DNA of 40,344 nucleotides from Saprospiraceae bacterium (lineage in GTDB: Bacteria; Bacteroidota; Bacteroidia; Chitinophagales; Saprospiraceae). A model generated the notes under the pieces. It saw nothing but the letters and a program-made list of their open reading frames with translations. It searched no databases and had not been told where the DNA came from. Every line of letters begins with the position of its first letter. Position 1 is the first letter of the stretch. Below, piece by piece: positions 7,943 to 16,247 of the stretch. The position numbers were made by a program, and so were the translations under genes. The stretch lies in the NCBI GenBank assembly GCA_020629315.1, contig JAHDDO010000032.1, forward strand, positions 1 through 40,344, given 5' to 3'.

Positions 7943-9439
7943 ATGAGTATAAAGAAAGAGCTTTTCGTTTACAATAGCATTCAAAGAAAAAAGGAGAAAT
8001 TCGAGCCGATCAATGAAGGCTTCATTGGGATGTACGTTTGTGGACCCACTGTCTATAGTGATGTTCATTTGGGAAATGTTAGGACTTTTGTCAGTTTCGA
8101 TATCATTTATAGATTTCTATGTTATCTAGGATACAAGGTAAGATATGTGCGAAATATCACGGATGTAGGGCATTTGTTAGATGATGGCGAAGACAGGATG
8201 TCAAAAGGAGCAAAAGCGGAGAATTTAGAACCTATGGAAGTGGCACAGAAGTATACGAATGGCTTCCATGATATGATGCGGATCTTCAACACATTACAAC
8301 CTAGTATAGAGCCGAGAGCTACAGGACATATTTTGGAACAAATAGAAATGGTTCAAGATATTATCAACAATGGTTATGGTTATGAGAAAAATGGATCTGT
8401 ATATTTTGATACTGTAAAGTTTGCTGAAGAGAAGAAAACCTACGGACAGCTTTCGGGAAGAGTGATTGATGAATTGATGGCAGAATCCAGATCAGATCTT
8501 AAAAACCAAAGTGAAAAGAAGCACCCTTCAGACTTTGCTATTTGGATGAAGGCTAGTGATGATCATTTAATGAAATGGAATTCTCCTTGGTCGGTTGGAT
8601 TTCCTGGGTGGCATTTAGAGTGTTCGGTTATGAGTACTAAATATCTAGGCGAAACTTTTGATATTCATGGTGGAGGAAACGATCTTAAATTTCCACATCA
8701 TGAAAATGAAATAGCCCAAAATGTGGGTGCTTGTAATTGTCAGCCTTGTCGATATTGGTTGCATACAAATATGCTCTTAATGAATGGTCGCAAGATGTCG
8801 AAAAGTGATGGTAACACTATCACACCTGAAGAGCTCATGACCGGTGATTCACCGCATGTTAGTCAAGGATATGATCCAATGGTATTGCGATTCTTCATGT
8901 TGCAAACCCATTATGCTTCAACACTTGATATCACAGATGATGCTTTAAAAGCGTCAGAAAAAGGGTATAAGAGGTTAATGCAAGCTTGGCAGGTGCTACA
9001 AAAACTAGAAACTACAGGAGCAGGTAATTCAGAAGATGAAGATGTCACTCGACTATGTGATATGGTGCTTGAGGATATGTGTGATGATTTTAATGCGCCG
9101 AAAGCCTTGAGTCGATTATTTGAACTAGTACCGAAGATTAACTCATATAAGGAAGGCCATTTAGATGTAAACCAACTTTCGGCGGATGCACTACGTTTAC
9201 TAAAAGAGACCTTTTCCGGATTTATCTTTGACGTTTTTGGCCTTAAAGATGTGCTTTCTGCGGGTGGAGCCGATAATGGCAATGTTATGGATGGTCTGAT
9301 GGGTTTGATAACAGAACTAAGACAAGGTGCACGAGAAAATAAAGACTGGTCTACATCAGATAAAATTAGAGATAGTCTAGCGGCACTAAATATTCAATTA
9401 AAAGATGGAAAAGACGGCACTAGTTGGACTATAAACTAG
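7943..9439 (+). CDS. cysS: Cysteinyl-tRNA synthetase
   Basis: Charges tRNA-Cys with cysteine. From ATG 7943 the protein has 498 residues. The upstream in-frame ATG at 7916 adds nine residues not typical of the family and lies in a hairpin loop. The class I motifs are complete: zinc ligand C33 in YVCGPTVY, the HIGH-type motif HLGN (42-45), further zinc ligands in GWHLECSVMS and HHENEIAQ, and GRKMSKSDGN as the KMSKS loop. A C-terminal anticodon-binding helical domain follows. An M28 lipoprotein gene starts 20 bases downstream, suggesting co-transcription. Confidence 0.97.
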   Translation: MSIKKELFVYNSIQRKKEKFEPINEGFIGMYVCGPTVYSDVHLGNVRTFVSFDIIYRFLCYLGYKVRYVRNITDVGHLLDDGEDRMSKGAKAENLEPMEVAQKYTNGFHDMMRIFNTLQPSIEPRATGHILEQIEMVQDIINNGYGYEKNGSVYFDTVKFAEEKKTYGQLSGRVIDELMAESRSDLKNQSEKKHPSDFAIWMKASDDHLMKWNSPWSVGFPGWHLECSVMSTKYLGETFDIHGGGNDLKFPHHENEIAQNVGACNCQPCRYWLHTNMLLMNGRKMSKSDGNTITPEELMTGDSPHVSQGYDPMVLRFFMLQTHYASTLDITDDALKASEKGYKRLMQAWQVLQKLETTGAGNSEDEDVTRLCDMVLEDMCDDFNAPKALSRLFELVPKINSYKEGHLDVNQLSADALRLLKETFSGFIFDVFGLKDVLSAGGADNGNVMDGLMGLITELRQGARENKDWSTSDKIRDSLAALNIQLKDGKDGTSWTIN

Positions 9440-9459
9440 TAGCTAAAAAAGCGTCAAAT

Positions 9460-10458
9460 ATGAAGCAGATAGCAAGAGTTTGTTCGGTATTTATTTTATT
9501 TACTTTAATTATAACAGCGTGTAAGGATGAAGCTCCATCACCTGCCCCTGTTGTTGAGCAAAAGAAAGTTAAAATACCTGCATTTAATCAAGATTCAGCG
9601 TACCACTATGTAGATAAGCAAGTAAGTTTTGGTCCTAGAGTTCCAGGTTCAGACGAGCATCAGGCTTGTAAAGAGTGGATGGTTTCTAAATTCAAATCAT
9701 ATGGAGCGTCTGTAATAGAACAGGACTTTGATGCAAATATCTATACCGGTGATGTATTTGCATCTACAAATATCATTGCCCAATTTAATCCATCAATAAA
9801 GAAGCGAGTCATTTTATCAGCGCATTGGGACTCTAGAATGATCGCAGAGGAAGATAAAGATGTGAATAGAATCGATGATCCTATTTTAGGGGCAGATGAC
9901 GGAGCTAGTGGCGTAGGGGTTTTGATTGAAATTGCAAGAATTATATCTGAAAACCCTATAGATCTTGGGGTGGATATTATCTTATTTGATGCCGAAGATC
10001 AAGGTAAACGAGGGCCTAATGAACCCGCAAACAATTGGTGTTTAGGTGCACAGCATTGGTCACGAAACCAACATGTAAAAGGGTATAAGGCTAAATTTGG
10101 AATTTTGCTTGATATGGTAGGTTCTAAAAACCCAAGATTTGGAAAAGACCAAGTAAGTAAAGAGTATGCTGGTTTAGTACAGGAAAAAGTATGGAATTTG
10201 GCTAGGAACATGGGATATACTGACATGTTTGTCGACGAGTTTACAGGTATGCTTACGGACGATCACTATTTTGTGAATGTTATTGCAGGAATACCAATGA
10301 TTGATATCATAAATCAACCTAAAGGCTCCAAGACAGGCTTTATGCAGCATTGGCATACGCATGGTGATGACATGTCTATCATCGACAAGCGTTCTTTGCG
10401 GGTTGTTGGACAGGTGGTTTCTGCCGTTATTTATAAAGAATCTGGAAATCAATTTTAA
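9460..10458 (+). CDS. M28 lipoprotein, glutaminyl-peptide cyclotransferase-like
   Basis: 332 residues from ATG 9460. A TTG at 9424 would overlap cysS and hide the signal. The N-terminus is a lipoprotein signal, with hydrophobic residues up to the lipobox ITAC ending at C21. The M28 catalytic core is present: SAHWDSR (His ligand), ADDGASGVG (bridging Asp), FDAEDQG (general base and ligand), WCLGAQHW and a late HTHGDDMS. FDAEDQG together with NWCLGAQHW is characteristic of the bacterial glutaminyl cyclase branch of M28 rather than typical aminopeptidases. It may cyclise N-terminal glutamine of exported proteins, which is common on Bacteroidota secreted proteins. The precise activity is inferred. 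Confidence 0.87.
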   Translation: MKQIARVCSVFILFTLIITACKDEAPSPAPVVEQKKVKIPAFNQDSAYHYVDKQVSFGPRVPGSDEHQACKEWMVSKFKSYGASVIEQDFDANIYTGDVFASTNIIAQFNPSIKKRVILSAHWDSRMIAEEDKDVNRIDDPILGADDGASGVGVLIEIARIISENPIDLGVDIILFDAEDQGKRGPNEPANNWCLGAQHWSRNQHVKGYKAKFGILLDMVGSKNPRFGKDQVSKEYAGLVQEKVWNLARNMGYTDMFVDEFTGMLTDDHYFVNVIAGIPMIDIINQPKGSKTGFMQHWHTHGDDMSIIDKRSLRVVGQVVSAVIYKESGNQF

Positions 10459-10467
10459 TTACGAAAT

Positions 10468-11469
10468 ATGAAGTTACTATACACTACCCTAATTACTTGT
10501 TTGACTATTAGTTTGTCCTTTGGTCAAGCTGTAAAAAAACCCTTATTAACAAAACGAACGGCAACTTGGTGTCCTAATTGTGGCGCTTGGGGTTGGACTT
10601 TCTTTAAGGATGTTATTGACATTTCTGAGGATAAAGCCTTAGTTATTGCCACCCATTTTAGCGGTGATCTTGAAAACGATTTAAATCGTGATATTGCAAA
10701 TGTATTTGGTGGATCAGGACAACCTCAGTTTTTCTTAAATGGCGTAAATGTAGGCGCCAATTCTAACAATAATGCCGATAAGCTTACTCAGATCATGGAC
10801 GATTTAGAACTGATCAATGCGGAAGAAGCTGAGTTTGCTGCAGCTATAGATGCATCATACCAGCCTGTTGGTGATGATGTTAGTATAACCGCTGATATAA
10901 GTATTAGCCCTACAGCTTCACTATTAGACGATGGTACATATAGTGCTGGGGTTTATTTAATCAGAGATGATGTAGCGGCTAGTCAGGCTGGCCAGTCCGG
11001 TATTGTAGATCATTTTAAAATCTTGGTTGCGAGTTTTAGCGATGGAAGCTTCGGTGAGGAATTTACGGGAAATGAAGGGTATACAGGAAGTCTTAATTTA
11101 ACATACACACCTAGTATAGACATGGAGCGAAGTGAGATCGGTCTTATTATATGGAAAGTTAAAGATGGTGCAAGAGAAGTGGTTACCACAGAAGTAGATA
11201 ATACAATTGCATTTGTAAGTTCTTCTTCAGATCAAGATATTACGAAGTTGACTTGGTCAATAACAGCGGACAACACCATTTATCTGCAAGCGGATCAAGT
11301 ATTAACATCTACAGCTATTTATGATTTGTCAGGAAGAATAATCCAGCAGCAAAATCAAAATACTAAGGATGTTGAATTGGCTATGGGATCATTACCTACA
11401 GGTCATTATGTTTTGCGTGTGGTGACTGAAAATGGAGAACAACAAACGATTAAAATTGCCTTGCCGTAG
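10468..11469 (+). CDS. Secreted thioredoxin-fold (Omp28-like) protein with T9SS sorting domain
   Basis: 333 residues. The signal peptide ends at about residue 20 (SLSFGQ). The Omp28-like, thioredoxin-type domain follows, with the redox motif TWCPNCGAWG (C35 and C38) and the cis-proline-type segment GQPQFFLNG. The middle is a beta-rich domain. The last 75 or so residues (YLQADQVLTSTAIYDLSGRI through LPTGHYVLRV) match a T9SS type A sorting domain. It is therefore predicted to cross the outer membrane and be released or anchored at the surface. It starts 9 bases after the preceding lipoprotein and ends at a strong bidirectional terminator. The oxidoreductase role is likely but unproven. Confidence 0.85.
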   Translation: MKLLYTTLITCLTISLSFGQAVKKPLLTKRTATWCPNCGAWGWTFFKDVIDISEDKALVIATHFSGDLENDLNRDIANVFGGSGQPQFFLNGVNVGANSNNNADKLTQIMDDLELINAEEAEFAAAIDASYQPVGDDVSITADISISPTASLLDDGTYSAGVYLIRDDVAASQAGQSGIVDHFKILVASFSDGSFGEEFTGNEGYTGSLNLTYTPSIDMERSEIGLIIWKVKDGAREVVTTEVDNTIAFVSSSSDQDITKLTWSITADNTIYLQADQVLTSTAIYDLSGRIIQQQNQNTKDVELAMGSLPTGHYVLRVVTENGEQQTIKIALP

Positions 11470-11493
11470 GCATCTACAGAAAAGATAAAAATG

Positions 11494-11524
11494 AAAAAGG
11501 GGCTGAAGAAATTCAGCCCCTTTT
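11494..11524. terminator. Bidirectional intrinsic terminator
   Basis: A perfect 9-bp stem, GGGGCTGAA (11499-11507) with TTCAGCCCC (11512-11520), has AAAAA on its left and TTTT on its right. It works in both directions, ending the plus-strand Omp28-like gene and the minus-strand Hsp20 operon. Confidence 0.92.
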
Positions 11525-11595
11525 GTCTATAACCGATGAACGTCTAAACTAAAATAGTTTTGACTAATTAACATGAGTCCGTTGACCCTTGTCTT

Positions 11596-11997
11596 TTATT
11601 TTATTTCAATGCTACCTTTAGCATTTTCTATTTTCTTCAATTGGGACATTGAAACGGAAAGAATACCATTTTTATAGGCAGCCTTTATGCTAGAAGCATC
11701 CGCATTTGCAGGGATAGGAATTCGACGAACTGCATTCATATAGTCAAATTCTTTCTTTAAGATTTTGCTGTCTTCTGCCCCTTCTTTTTCCACTTTTACG
11801 ACTAAGTGCTTTTCTTCCATTTTCATGGATATATCATTTTTAGATAGGCCGGGTAAGGCAATTTCGTAAATGTAAGCATCGTCTAACTTCAGGACATTCA
11901 CATCCATTTGTGTCTTTGTGAATTGAGCACTTACCTGATGATGTAGACCGCTATTAACAAAGTCTTGAAACATCTTATTTATATTATTATATCTCAT
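11596..11997 (-). CDS. Small heat shock protein Hsp20 (second of tandem pair)
   Basis: 133 residues from the ATG at 11995-11997 (MRYNNINKMFQDF). An upstream in-frame codon at 12048 lies inside the other hsp20 gene and is not favoured. The alpha-crystallin domain spans about 35-133, with YEIALPGLSKNDI early, the mid segment LKKEFDYMNAVRRIPIP, and the closing AAYKNGILSVSMSQL (the A-x-x-x-N-G-I-L signature). It is an ATP-independent holdase that keeps unfolding proteins soluble. It lies 22 bases after the related gene at 12020-12454, so the two form one transcript ending at the bidirectional terminator. The C-terminal I-x-I tail is weak (GSIEIK). Confidence 0.93.
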   Translation of the reverse strand: MRYNNINKMFQDFVNSGLHHQVSAQFTKTQMDVNVLKLDDAYIYEIALPGLSKNDISMKMEEKHLVVKVEKEGAEDSKILKKEFDYMNAVRRIPIPANADASSIKAAYKNGILSVSMSQLKKIENAKGSIEIK

Positions 11998-12019
11998 TTT
12001 TCTATTTCTTTTTAATTCG

Positions 12020-12454
12020 TTACTTAATCTTAATATCCTTAGGCACAAAAGCTGGTTTCTTAGCCAATGTAACTATGAGTATCCCCTCTTTCATTTCTGC
12101 TGTAATGTCTGAGGTATCTACTGCATTGGATAATTTAAATTTGCGACTGGCTTTTGCATAGTTAAACTCTCTACGCATGTAGTCTACACTATCCTCATCT
12201 TTAGCTTTATCAACTGTAATGGTAAGGAGTCGACCTTCAATATCAAGCTTGATGTCACTTTTACTAATACCCGGAAGCTCTAGGCTTAGAAAGAATTTAT
12301 CATCCGCTTCACTTACATTAGCTCTGATTAAAGAAGGTGTTTTTTCAATAGTTTTTTCTGCTGTCTCTACAGCATCAAAAACTTCATTAAAAAAGTCTTG
12401 GAAGAACCCAAGAGAGCCAAATTGGTTTCGGTAATTTCTGTTATTGCAATTCAT
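12020..12454 (-). CDS. Small heat shock protein Hsp20 (first of tandem pair)
   Basis: 144 residues starting at the ATG at 12452-12454. Features are FFQDFFNEVFDAVETA at the N-terminus, then the alpha-crystallin domain (about 45-144) with FLSLELPGISKSDIKLDI, the RREFNYAKASRKFKL segment, and AEMKEGILIVTLAKK as the closing strand. The tail ends in IKIK. It is clearly a paralogue of the downstream gene, so the pair probably arose by tandem duplication and may form mixed oligomers. A 7-bp palindrome lies about 45 bases upstream of the start and is a candidate operator. Confidence 0.94.
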   Translation of the reverse strand: MNCNNRNYRNQFGSLGFFQDFFNEVFDAVETAEKTIEKTPSLIRANVSEADDKFFLSLELPGISKSDIKLDIEGRLLTITVDKAKDEDSVDYMRREFNYAKASRKFKLSNAVDTSDITAEMKEGILIVTLAKKPAFVPKDIKIK

Positions 12455-12498
12455 GTGTCTTTCTTTTAAGTTGAATAATTACAATAACACTTCATCAA

Positions 12499-12515
12499 TT
12501 GGCATACCATGCCAA
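12499..12515. promoter_or_regulatory. Palindrome upstream of the hsp20 operon
   Basis: TTGGCAT, three bases, ATGCCAA: a perfect 7-bp inverted repeat 45 bases before the first hsp20 start. Size and spacing suit a repressor or activator site. It is not the HspR or CIRCE consensus. Confidence 0.45.
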
Positions 12516-12554
12516 AAAATGAGACAAATAAGCACAAGGTCAAGAAATAAAGTG

Positions 12555-12588
12555 ACAAAATGACAGCTCATTTACAAATGAGCTGTCA
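12555..12588 (-). terminator. Intrinsic terminator of the M43 protease gene
   Basis: TGACAGCTCATTT (12561-12573) is the exact inverse of 12576-12588, a long perfect stem with a tiny nominal loop. Reading on the minus strand it is followed by TTTTGT. It lies just past the stop codon of the gene ending at 12597. Confidence 0.85.
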
Positions 12589-12596
12589 AAATGGCG

Positions 12597-14000
12597 TTAT
12601 AGTTTTAAAAGTTTAGTGATTTTGTGGTTACCGTTATGGAATGAAACGTGAAGAAAGTAAATGCCTGGTCTCACATTAGATACATCTACATATCCATTAG
12701 CAGAACCATTTTCACTGATTACTATGTGACCTGCAGCATTTGTAACTTGAATAGACTTTATAGCTAAACTTGTTTCAATAAAGACTTGGGAAGTACTAGG
12801 GTTAGGAAATATAGATAGACTAGCTTCTTCGCTAACAAGGACATTGGACAACCCATCTAATAAACCTACTCTTGGACCTTCTAGCATAGCTCTCATGAGA
12901 TCCACTTGCTGCTGAGTGAACATATTCTGGCAACTTTCCAGAGAATAATCCATATAATTCTCAATCATATCTGGTTCGGCATCTTCTAGACAGCTATCTT
13001 TTGTATGCATTTCCATACAGGTAGGAATAGTTGCATCCGTGGGTTGCGAATTAGTAGCGGCAGTAGGTGTATCATCTAAACCATCGTCCATGGTGCAATC
13101 CCCATCTCCCCAGATATGTCGTAAACCAAGGTAGTGCCCAACCTCATGAGTTCCGGTACGTCCTTGATCATTTAGTCCAGCTAAAGGGCCATTAGCCGGA
13201 TTGTTTCTTCCAAAGGCTTGATAATGTATTACGACACCATCTTTTTGTTCTATCTCAGGAGGCAATGTACCCTCTGGCCAATTAGGAGCACCAATGGGAG
13301 GATATGCAAAACCAAGAATAAAAGGAGTACTAGTTCCAAAGAAATCAATCGCCATATTGCAAACCCAGATATTCATATATTTTTCGGTGTCCCACGGTTC
13401 AATGCCCCCAGTTTCGCTTGACTTCATGGCATCCAGATCAAAACCACCTATTTCATTAAAAATACATTCTAACTGTTCGTCAGTGATATCTGGATCCGTA
13501 ATATCAACTCCACAAGCCACCAAAGCAGCAAGCAGGGCAGCTATATCGAGATCCACAAAACTAGTTTTGTCTGTTTCTGTTCGCGTTATACCATTGGAAG
13601 GATTACCCATTGGATCGATATCAGCCAGATAGAATTCTATTTCGGCATCACCGGCTCTAGATAGAAATATATCTCGGGTATCTGAGGCATTTTCATTCAG
13701 ACGCCTAAAATCTTCATTAAGAACATCGATTTGAGATTGGATCAATTCATCTGATACATTTTGCTCAGCGTCATTAAAGACTACATGCACGACTACTGGA
13801 ATTTGTAATACATCTCTGCTTTGGTCCAAGTTAGTTTGTAAGGCATTTTCGTAGGTTTTATCTATAAGTTCTGTTATGCCTGGATATTTATTTTCTAGCT
13901 GTTGGTGCACCCAATGATTACCACAAGGTTGGAATGCTTGCCCTGAGATCATGGTTGGACACAGAAAAAGGAGTATAAGAAGTATGTTTAAATTCCTCAT
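12597..14000 (-). CDS. Secreted M43 (pappalysin-type) metalloprotease with T9SS sorting domain
   Basis: 467 residues. The signal peptide ends near residue 20 (MISGQ). The metzincin zinc motif HEVGHYLGLRH (about 285-295) gives ligands H285, H289 and H295 and catalytic E286. It is followed by the Cys-rich segment and the Met-turn (ENYMDYSLESC), all typical of M43 cytophagalysin-like enzymes. From about residue 390 a T9SS type A sorting domain begins (LSIFPNPSTSQVFIE to RPGIYFLHVSF). It is an extracellular endopeptidase, probably for nutrient acquisition or processing of surface proteins. It has its own terminator. Nearest upstream on the strand is the lytic transglycosylase gene, 58 bases away. 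Confidence 0.95.
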   Translation of the reverse strand: MRNLNILLILLFLCPTMISGQAFQPCGNHWVHQQLENKYPGITELIDKTYENALQTNLDQSRDVLQIPVVVHVVFNDAEQNVSDELIQSQIDVLNEDFRRLNENASDTRDIFLSRAGDAEIEFYLADIDPMGNPSNGITRTETDKTSFVDLDIAALLAALVACGVDITDPDITDEQLECIFNEIGGFDLDAMKSSETGGIEPWDTEKYMNIWVCNMAIDFFGTSTPFILGFAYPPIGAPNWPEGTLPPEIEQKDGVVIHYQAFGRNNPANGPLAGLNDQGRTGTHEVGHYLGLRHIWGDGDCTMDDGLDDTPTAATNSQPTDATIPTCMEMHTKDSCLEDAEPDMIENYMDYSLESCQNMFTQQQVDLMRAMLEGPRVGLLDGLSNVLVSEEASLSIFPNPSTSQVFIETSLAIKSIQVTNAAGHIVISENGSANGYVDVSNVRPGIYFLHVSFHNGNHKITKLLKL

Positions 14001-14058
14001 AATGTAAGCGTCTTTGCTTTTAAAATACCTAAATTACCAGCAGTAACCAAAGATGATA

Positions 14059-14961
14059 CTATCTGTTTCTTGGTATTTTGATTTGATAAATATTGTTTTT
14101 GACAGTTAGTTTGGAGTCAATCAGCCAAGGGTTATAATATTTAAGCATTCGGTAGCTCAGGCCATATTGTTTCGCAAAGGCTGACCAATCAGATACTGTT
14201 TTGTCGACAGTAACTTCGTAGACGTCGTCCATGGGGATATATTTTTCGCTAGCATCAACATAGAAACCAAAATCTGTTGGATTCTTTAGAATTTCTTTTA
14301 ATGCAATTAGGCGAAATACATAACGCGATGTCTCTTGGTTCAGATTTAAATTATAGTAGCTTTCTTCTTGCTGTTGGCGCATTACAGAAGAATATTTTGT
14401 AGGCCCTACATTATAAGCCGCCGCCGCACTGGTCCAACTGCCAAATCGCTTGTGCAATTGTTTTATGTATTTGCAAGCTGCTCGGGTCGACTTTTCTAAA
14501 TGGTATCTTTCGTCTACTTCACTATTTACTTCAAGCTTAAATTCTTGAGCGGCTAATTTTCGGAATTGCCAAAACCCTTTAGCGCCAGCTGGCGAACTAA
14601 CATTACGTAGGCCACTTTCTGCAATGGCTAAATACTTAAAATCATCGGGCACTCCTTCTTCGCTTAGAATACGTTCGATAACCGGCAAGTATTTATTTGC
14701 TAATTTGATATTAAGTAGAGTAGAGGAGTGCCAATATGCATTTACGCTAAGTTCCCTATCTAAACGCTCTTGCGTATCCATATTGAGTGGCATGATTTCT
14801 CCAGCAAAATTTATAGGCTGGTCCATGACGATACTCTTGACTACTTGAGGCAATGCTGCTCGTATCCGTTCTGAAACAGGATGATCGCCAAATGCGATTA
14901 AAATGGAACTTAGGAATAAGAACCCAACAATAGATAAGCTATATAATATCCATTTCCTCAT
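14059..14961 (-). CDS. Membrane-anchored lytic transglycosylase (SLT domain, LysM-like tail)
   Basis: 300 residues. An N-terminal membrane segment (about 5-24) anchors it or is cleaved. The SLT goose-lysozyme-like domain (about 95-215) has catalytic E115 in IAESGLRNVSSPAGAKGFWQF (split here as IAESGLRN and SPAGAKGFWQF), then AAAAYNVGPTKY. The C-terminal 50 residues (YEVTVDKTVSDWSAFAKQYG and YNPWLIDS) look like a LysM-type peptidoglycan-binding repeat, giving an MltD-like layout. It cleaves the MurNAc-GlcNAc bond to form 1,6-anhydro ends during wall turnover. It reads in the same direction as the protease gene but has no shared signal with it. Confidence 0.92.
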   Translation of the reverse strand: MRKWILYSLSIVGFLFLSSILIAFGDHPVSERIRAALPQVVKSIVMDQPINFAGEIMPLNMDTQERLDRELSVNAYWHSSTLLNIKLANKYLPVIERILSEEGVPDDFKYLAIAESGLRNVSSPAGAKGFWQFRKLAAQEFKLEVNSEVDERYHLEKSTRAACKYIKQLHKRFGSWTSAAAAYNVGPTKYSSVMRQQQEESYYNLNLNQETSRYVFRLIALKEILKNPTDFGFYVDASEKYIPMDDVYEVTVDKTVSDWSAFAKQYGLSYRMLKYYNPWLIDSKLTVKNNIYQIKIPRNR

Positions 14962-15028
14962 TGAAGCACAAATGTATTTTTTTAGACACTCTAAAGGAAA
15001 TATTTAACGCTTAGGACGGACGAATGGT

Positions 15029-15541
15029 CTATTTATTTTTTGGTTTTTTATAAATAGGTACCGTTGAACAAGGTTCACCATACATTAGTGACTTGACAAT
15101 GGGCACCAGCTTCTGAGAAATGTAGGCGTAAGCGGCGGGAGGTACGGGTTTATTGCTGCATCCTTTAACGACAACCATTTGATCAGTATATTCCGATACA
15201 TCCAAGCCATCAATGATAGATTTATAGTATTGATTAAGATAGTCTTCTTGACTACCCAGGAAGAGATCTTTGGCTATGGGTGATAAATGCTTAGCTAATA
15301 AAGCATAAGCCCATACTGGAATAATGGCATCATTAGAAGAATAGACAGTAACAACCTTATCGGTATACACAGACCAATCTGTTTCGGCCAGCGCGTTTCT
15401 ATAGTCCTTTTCTTTTAGGATTAGGCCTTGAAAAAGAAAGGGTACCATATCTATAGATACAATATCCGTCTTAGGAAAGTAATTTTCCAAATCCAAGGTT
15501 TTCAATTTACTATTAGCAACTCTATTTACTATTCCTTCCAT
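15029..15541 (-). CDS. DUF2480 family protein
   Basis: 170 residues from the ATG at 15539-15541 (MEGIVNRVANSKLKTLDLE). This start directly follows the scpB stop codon with one base between, so the pair is coupled. The sequence LKTLDLENYFP, the block DWSVYTDKVVTVYSSNDAIIPVWAYALL and VVVKGCSNKPVPPAAYAYI match the Bacteroidota-specific DUF2480 family as I recall it. No signal peptide or membrane helix is seen, so it should be cytoplasmic. Two conserved-looking cysteines lie in the second half. No function is established. The tight link to scpB hints at a chromosome or growth role, which is only an inference. Confidence 0.85.
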   Translation of the reverse strand: MEGIVNRVANSKLKTLDLENYFPKTDIVSIDMVPFLFQGLILKEKDYRNALAETDWSVYTDKVVTVYSSNDAIIPVWAYALLAKHLSPIAKDLFLGSQEDYLNQYYKSIIDGLDVSEYTDQMVVVKGCSNKPVPPAAYAYISQKLVPIVKSLMYGEPCSTVPIYKKPKNK

Positions 15542-15542
15542 T

Positions 15543-16151
15543 TTATTCCGATTCTTCGATAGGTGCTTGTTCACCTATTTGGTTTTCTTCGGTTTTAAAT
15601 TCTTTTAGTTTTGGTAGTTCTGTTAGATCATCAATACCAAAATGATCCATGAACTTTTCGGAAGTGGTATACAGTAAAGGTTTACCGGGTGTATCACTTC
15701 TTCCCGATATTTCAACAAGTTCCTTCTCTAAAAGTTTTTGGATAGTATAATCCGAGGCAACACCTCTTATGTGTTCTATTTCACTTTTAATGACGGGTTG
15801 CTTATATGCAATTATAGATAAGGTTTCCATCATGGCCCTAGACAACCTTTTCTTATTTTCTAGTTTTAGATGTTGGCCTATCGTTTCATAATAACTGGGT
15901 TTAGTCATAAATTGATAGCCCCCTGCAATTTTTCTGATCTCAAAAGAAAAGGTATCCTGCTGATATTTTTCTTTGAGCTCATGAATGGCTTCATCAATTT
16001 GTTTCTTTTCGATAGTATTCTGCAATCCAGTATCTAATGCAGCTTTGATTTGCTTTTCTGAAATGGGCTTATCAGTAGCAAATATTAGAGACTCTATATA
16101 TAGACTTAACTTATCCAGAAAATCCAGTTTTGAACTGACGAAGGTAAGCAA
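15543..16151 (-). CDS. scpB: SMC-ScpAB condensin subunit ScpB
   Basis: 202 residues. It carries the two winged-helix domains of ScpB, with YIESLIFATDKPISEKQIKAAL opening the first and RAMMETLSIIAYKQPVIKSEIEHIRGVASDYTI (two shorter pieces: TLSIIAYKQPV and SEIEHIRGV) in the second. It bridges SMC and ScpA in chromosome organisation and segregation. The start is TTG at 16149-16151. An in-frame TGA lies two codons upstream and there is no ATG before the conserved helix, so a non-ATG start is forced unless the sequence is in error. It forms a unit with the DUF2480 gene. Its acidic C-terminus (EEPIEESE-like) is variable in the family. Confidence 0.93.
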   Translation of the reverse strand: MLTFVSSKLDFLDKLSLYIESLIFATDKPISEKQIKAALDTGLQNTIEKKQIDEAIHELKEKYQQDTFSFEIRKIAGGYQFMTKPSYYETIGQHLKLENKKRLSRAMMETLSIIAYKQPVIKSEIEHIRGVASDYTIQKLLEKELVEISGRSDTPGKPLLYTTSEKFMDHFGIDDLTELPKLKEFKTEENQIGEQAPIEESE

Positions 16152-16247
16152 TTTTCAACTCAGCTTTTTTTCTCTGCTCGACTTTGTTACCAATCTTAAG
16201 TAGTAAAAAAGCGTTACTAATTCGAAAATTTTGCGTCTTAAAAATAG

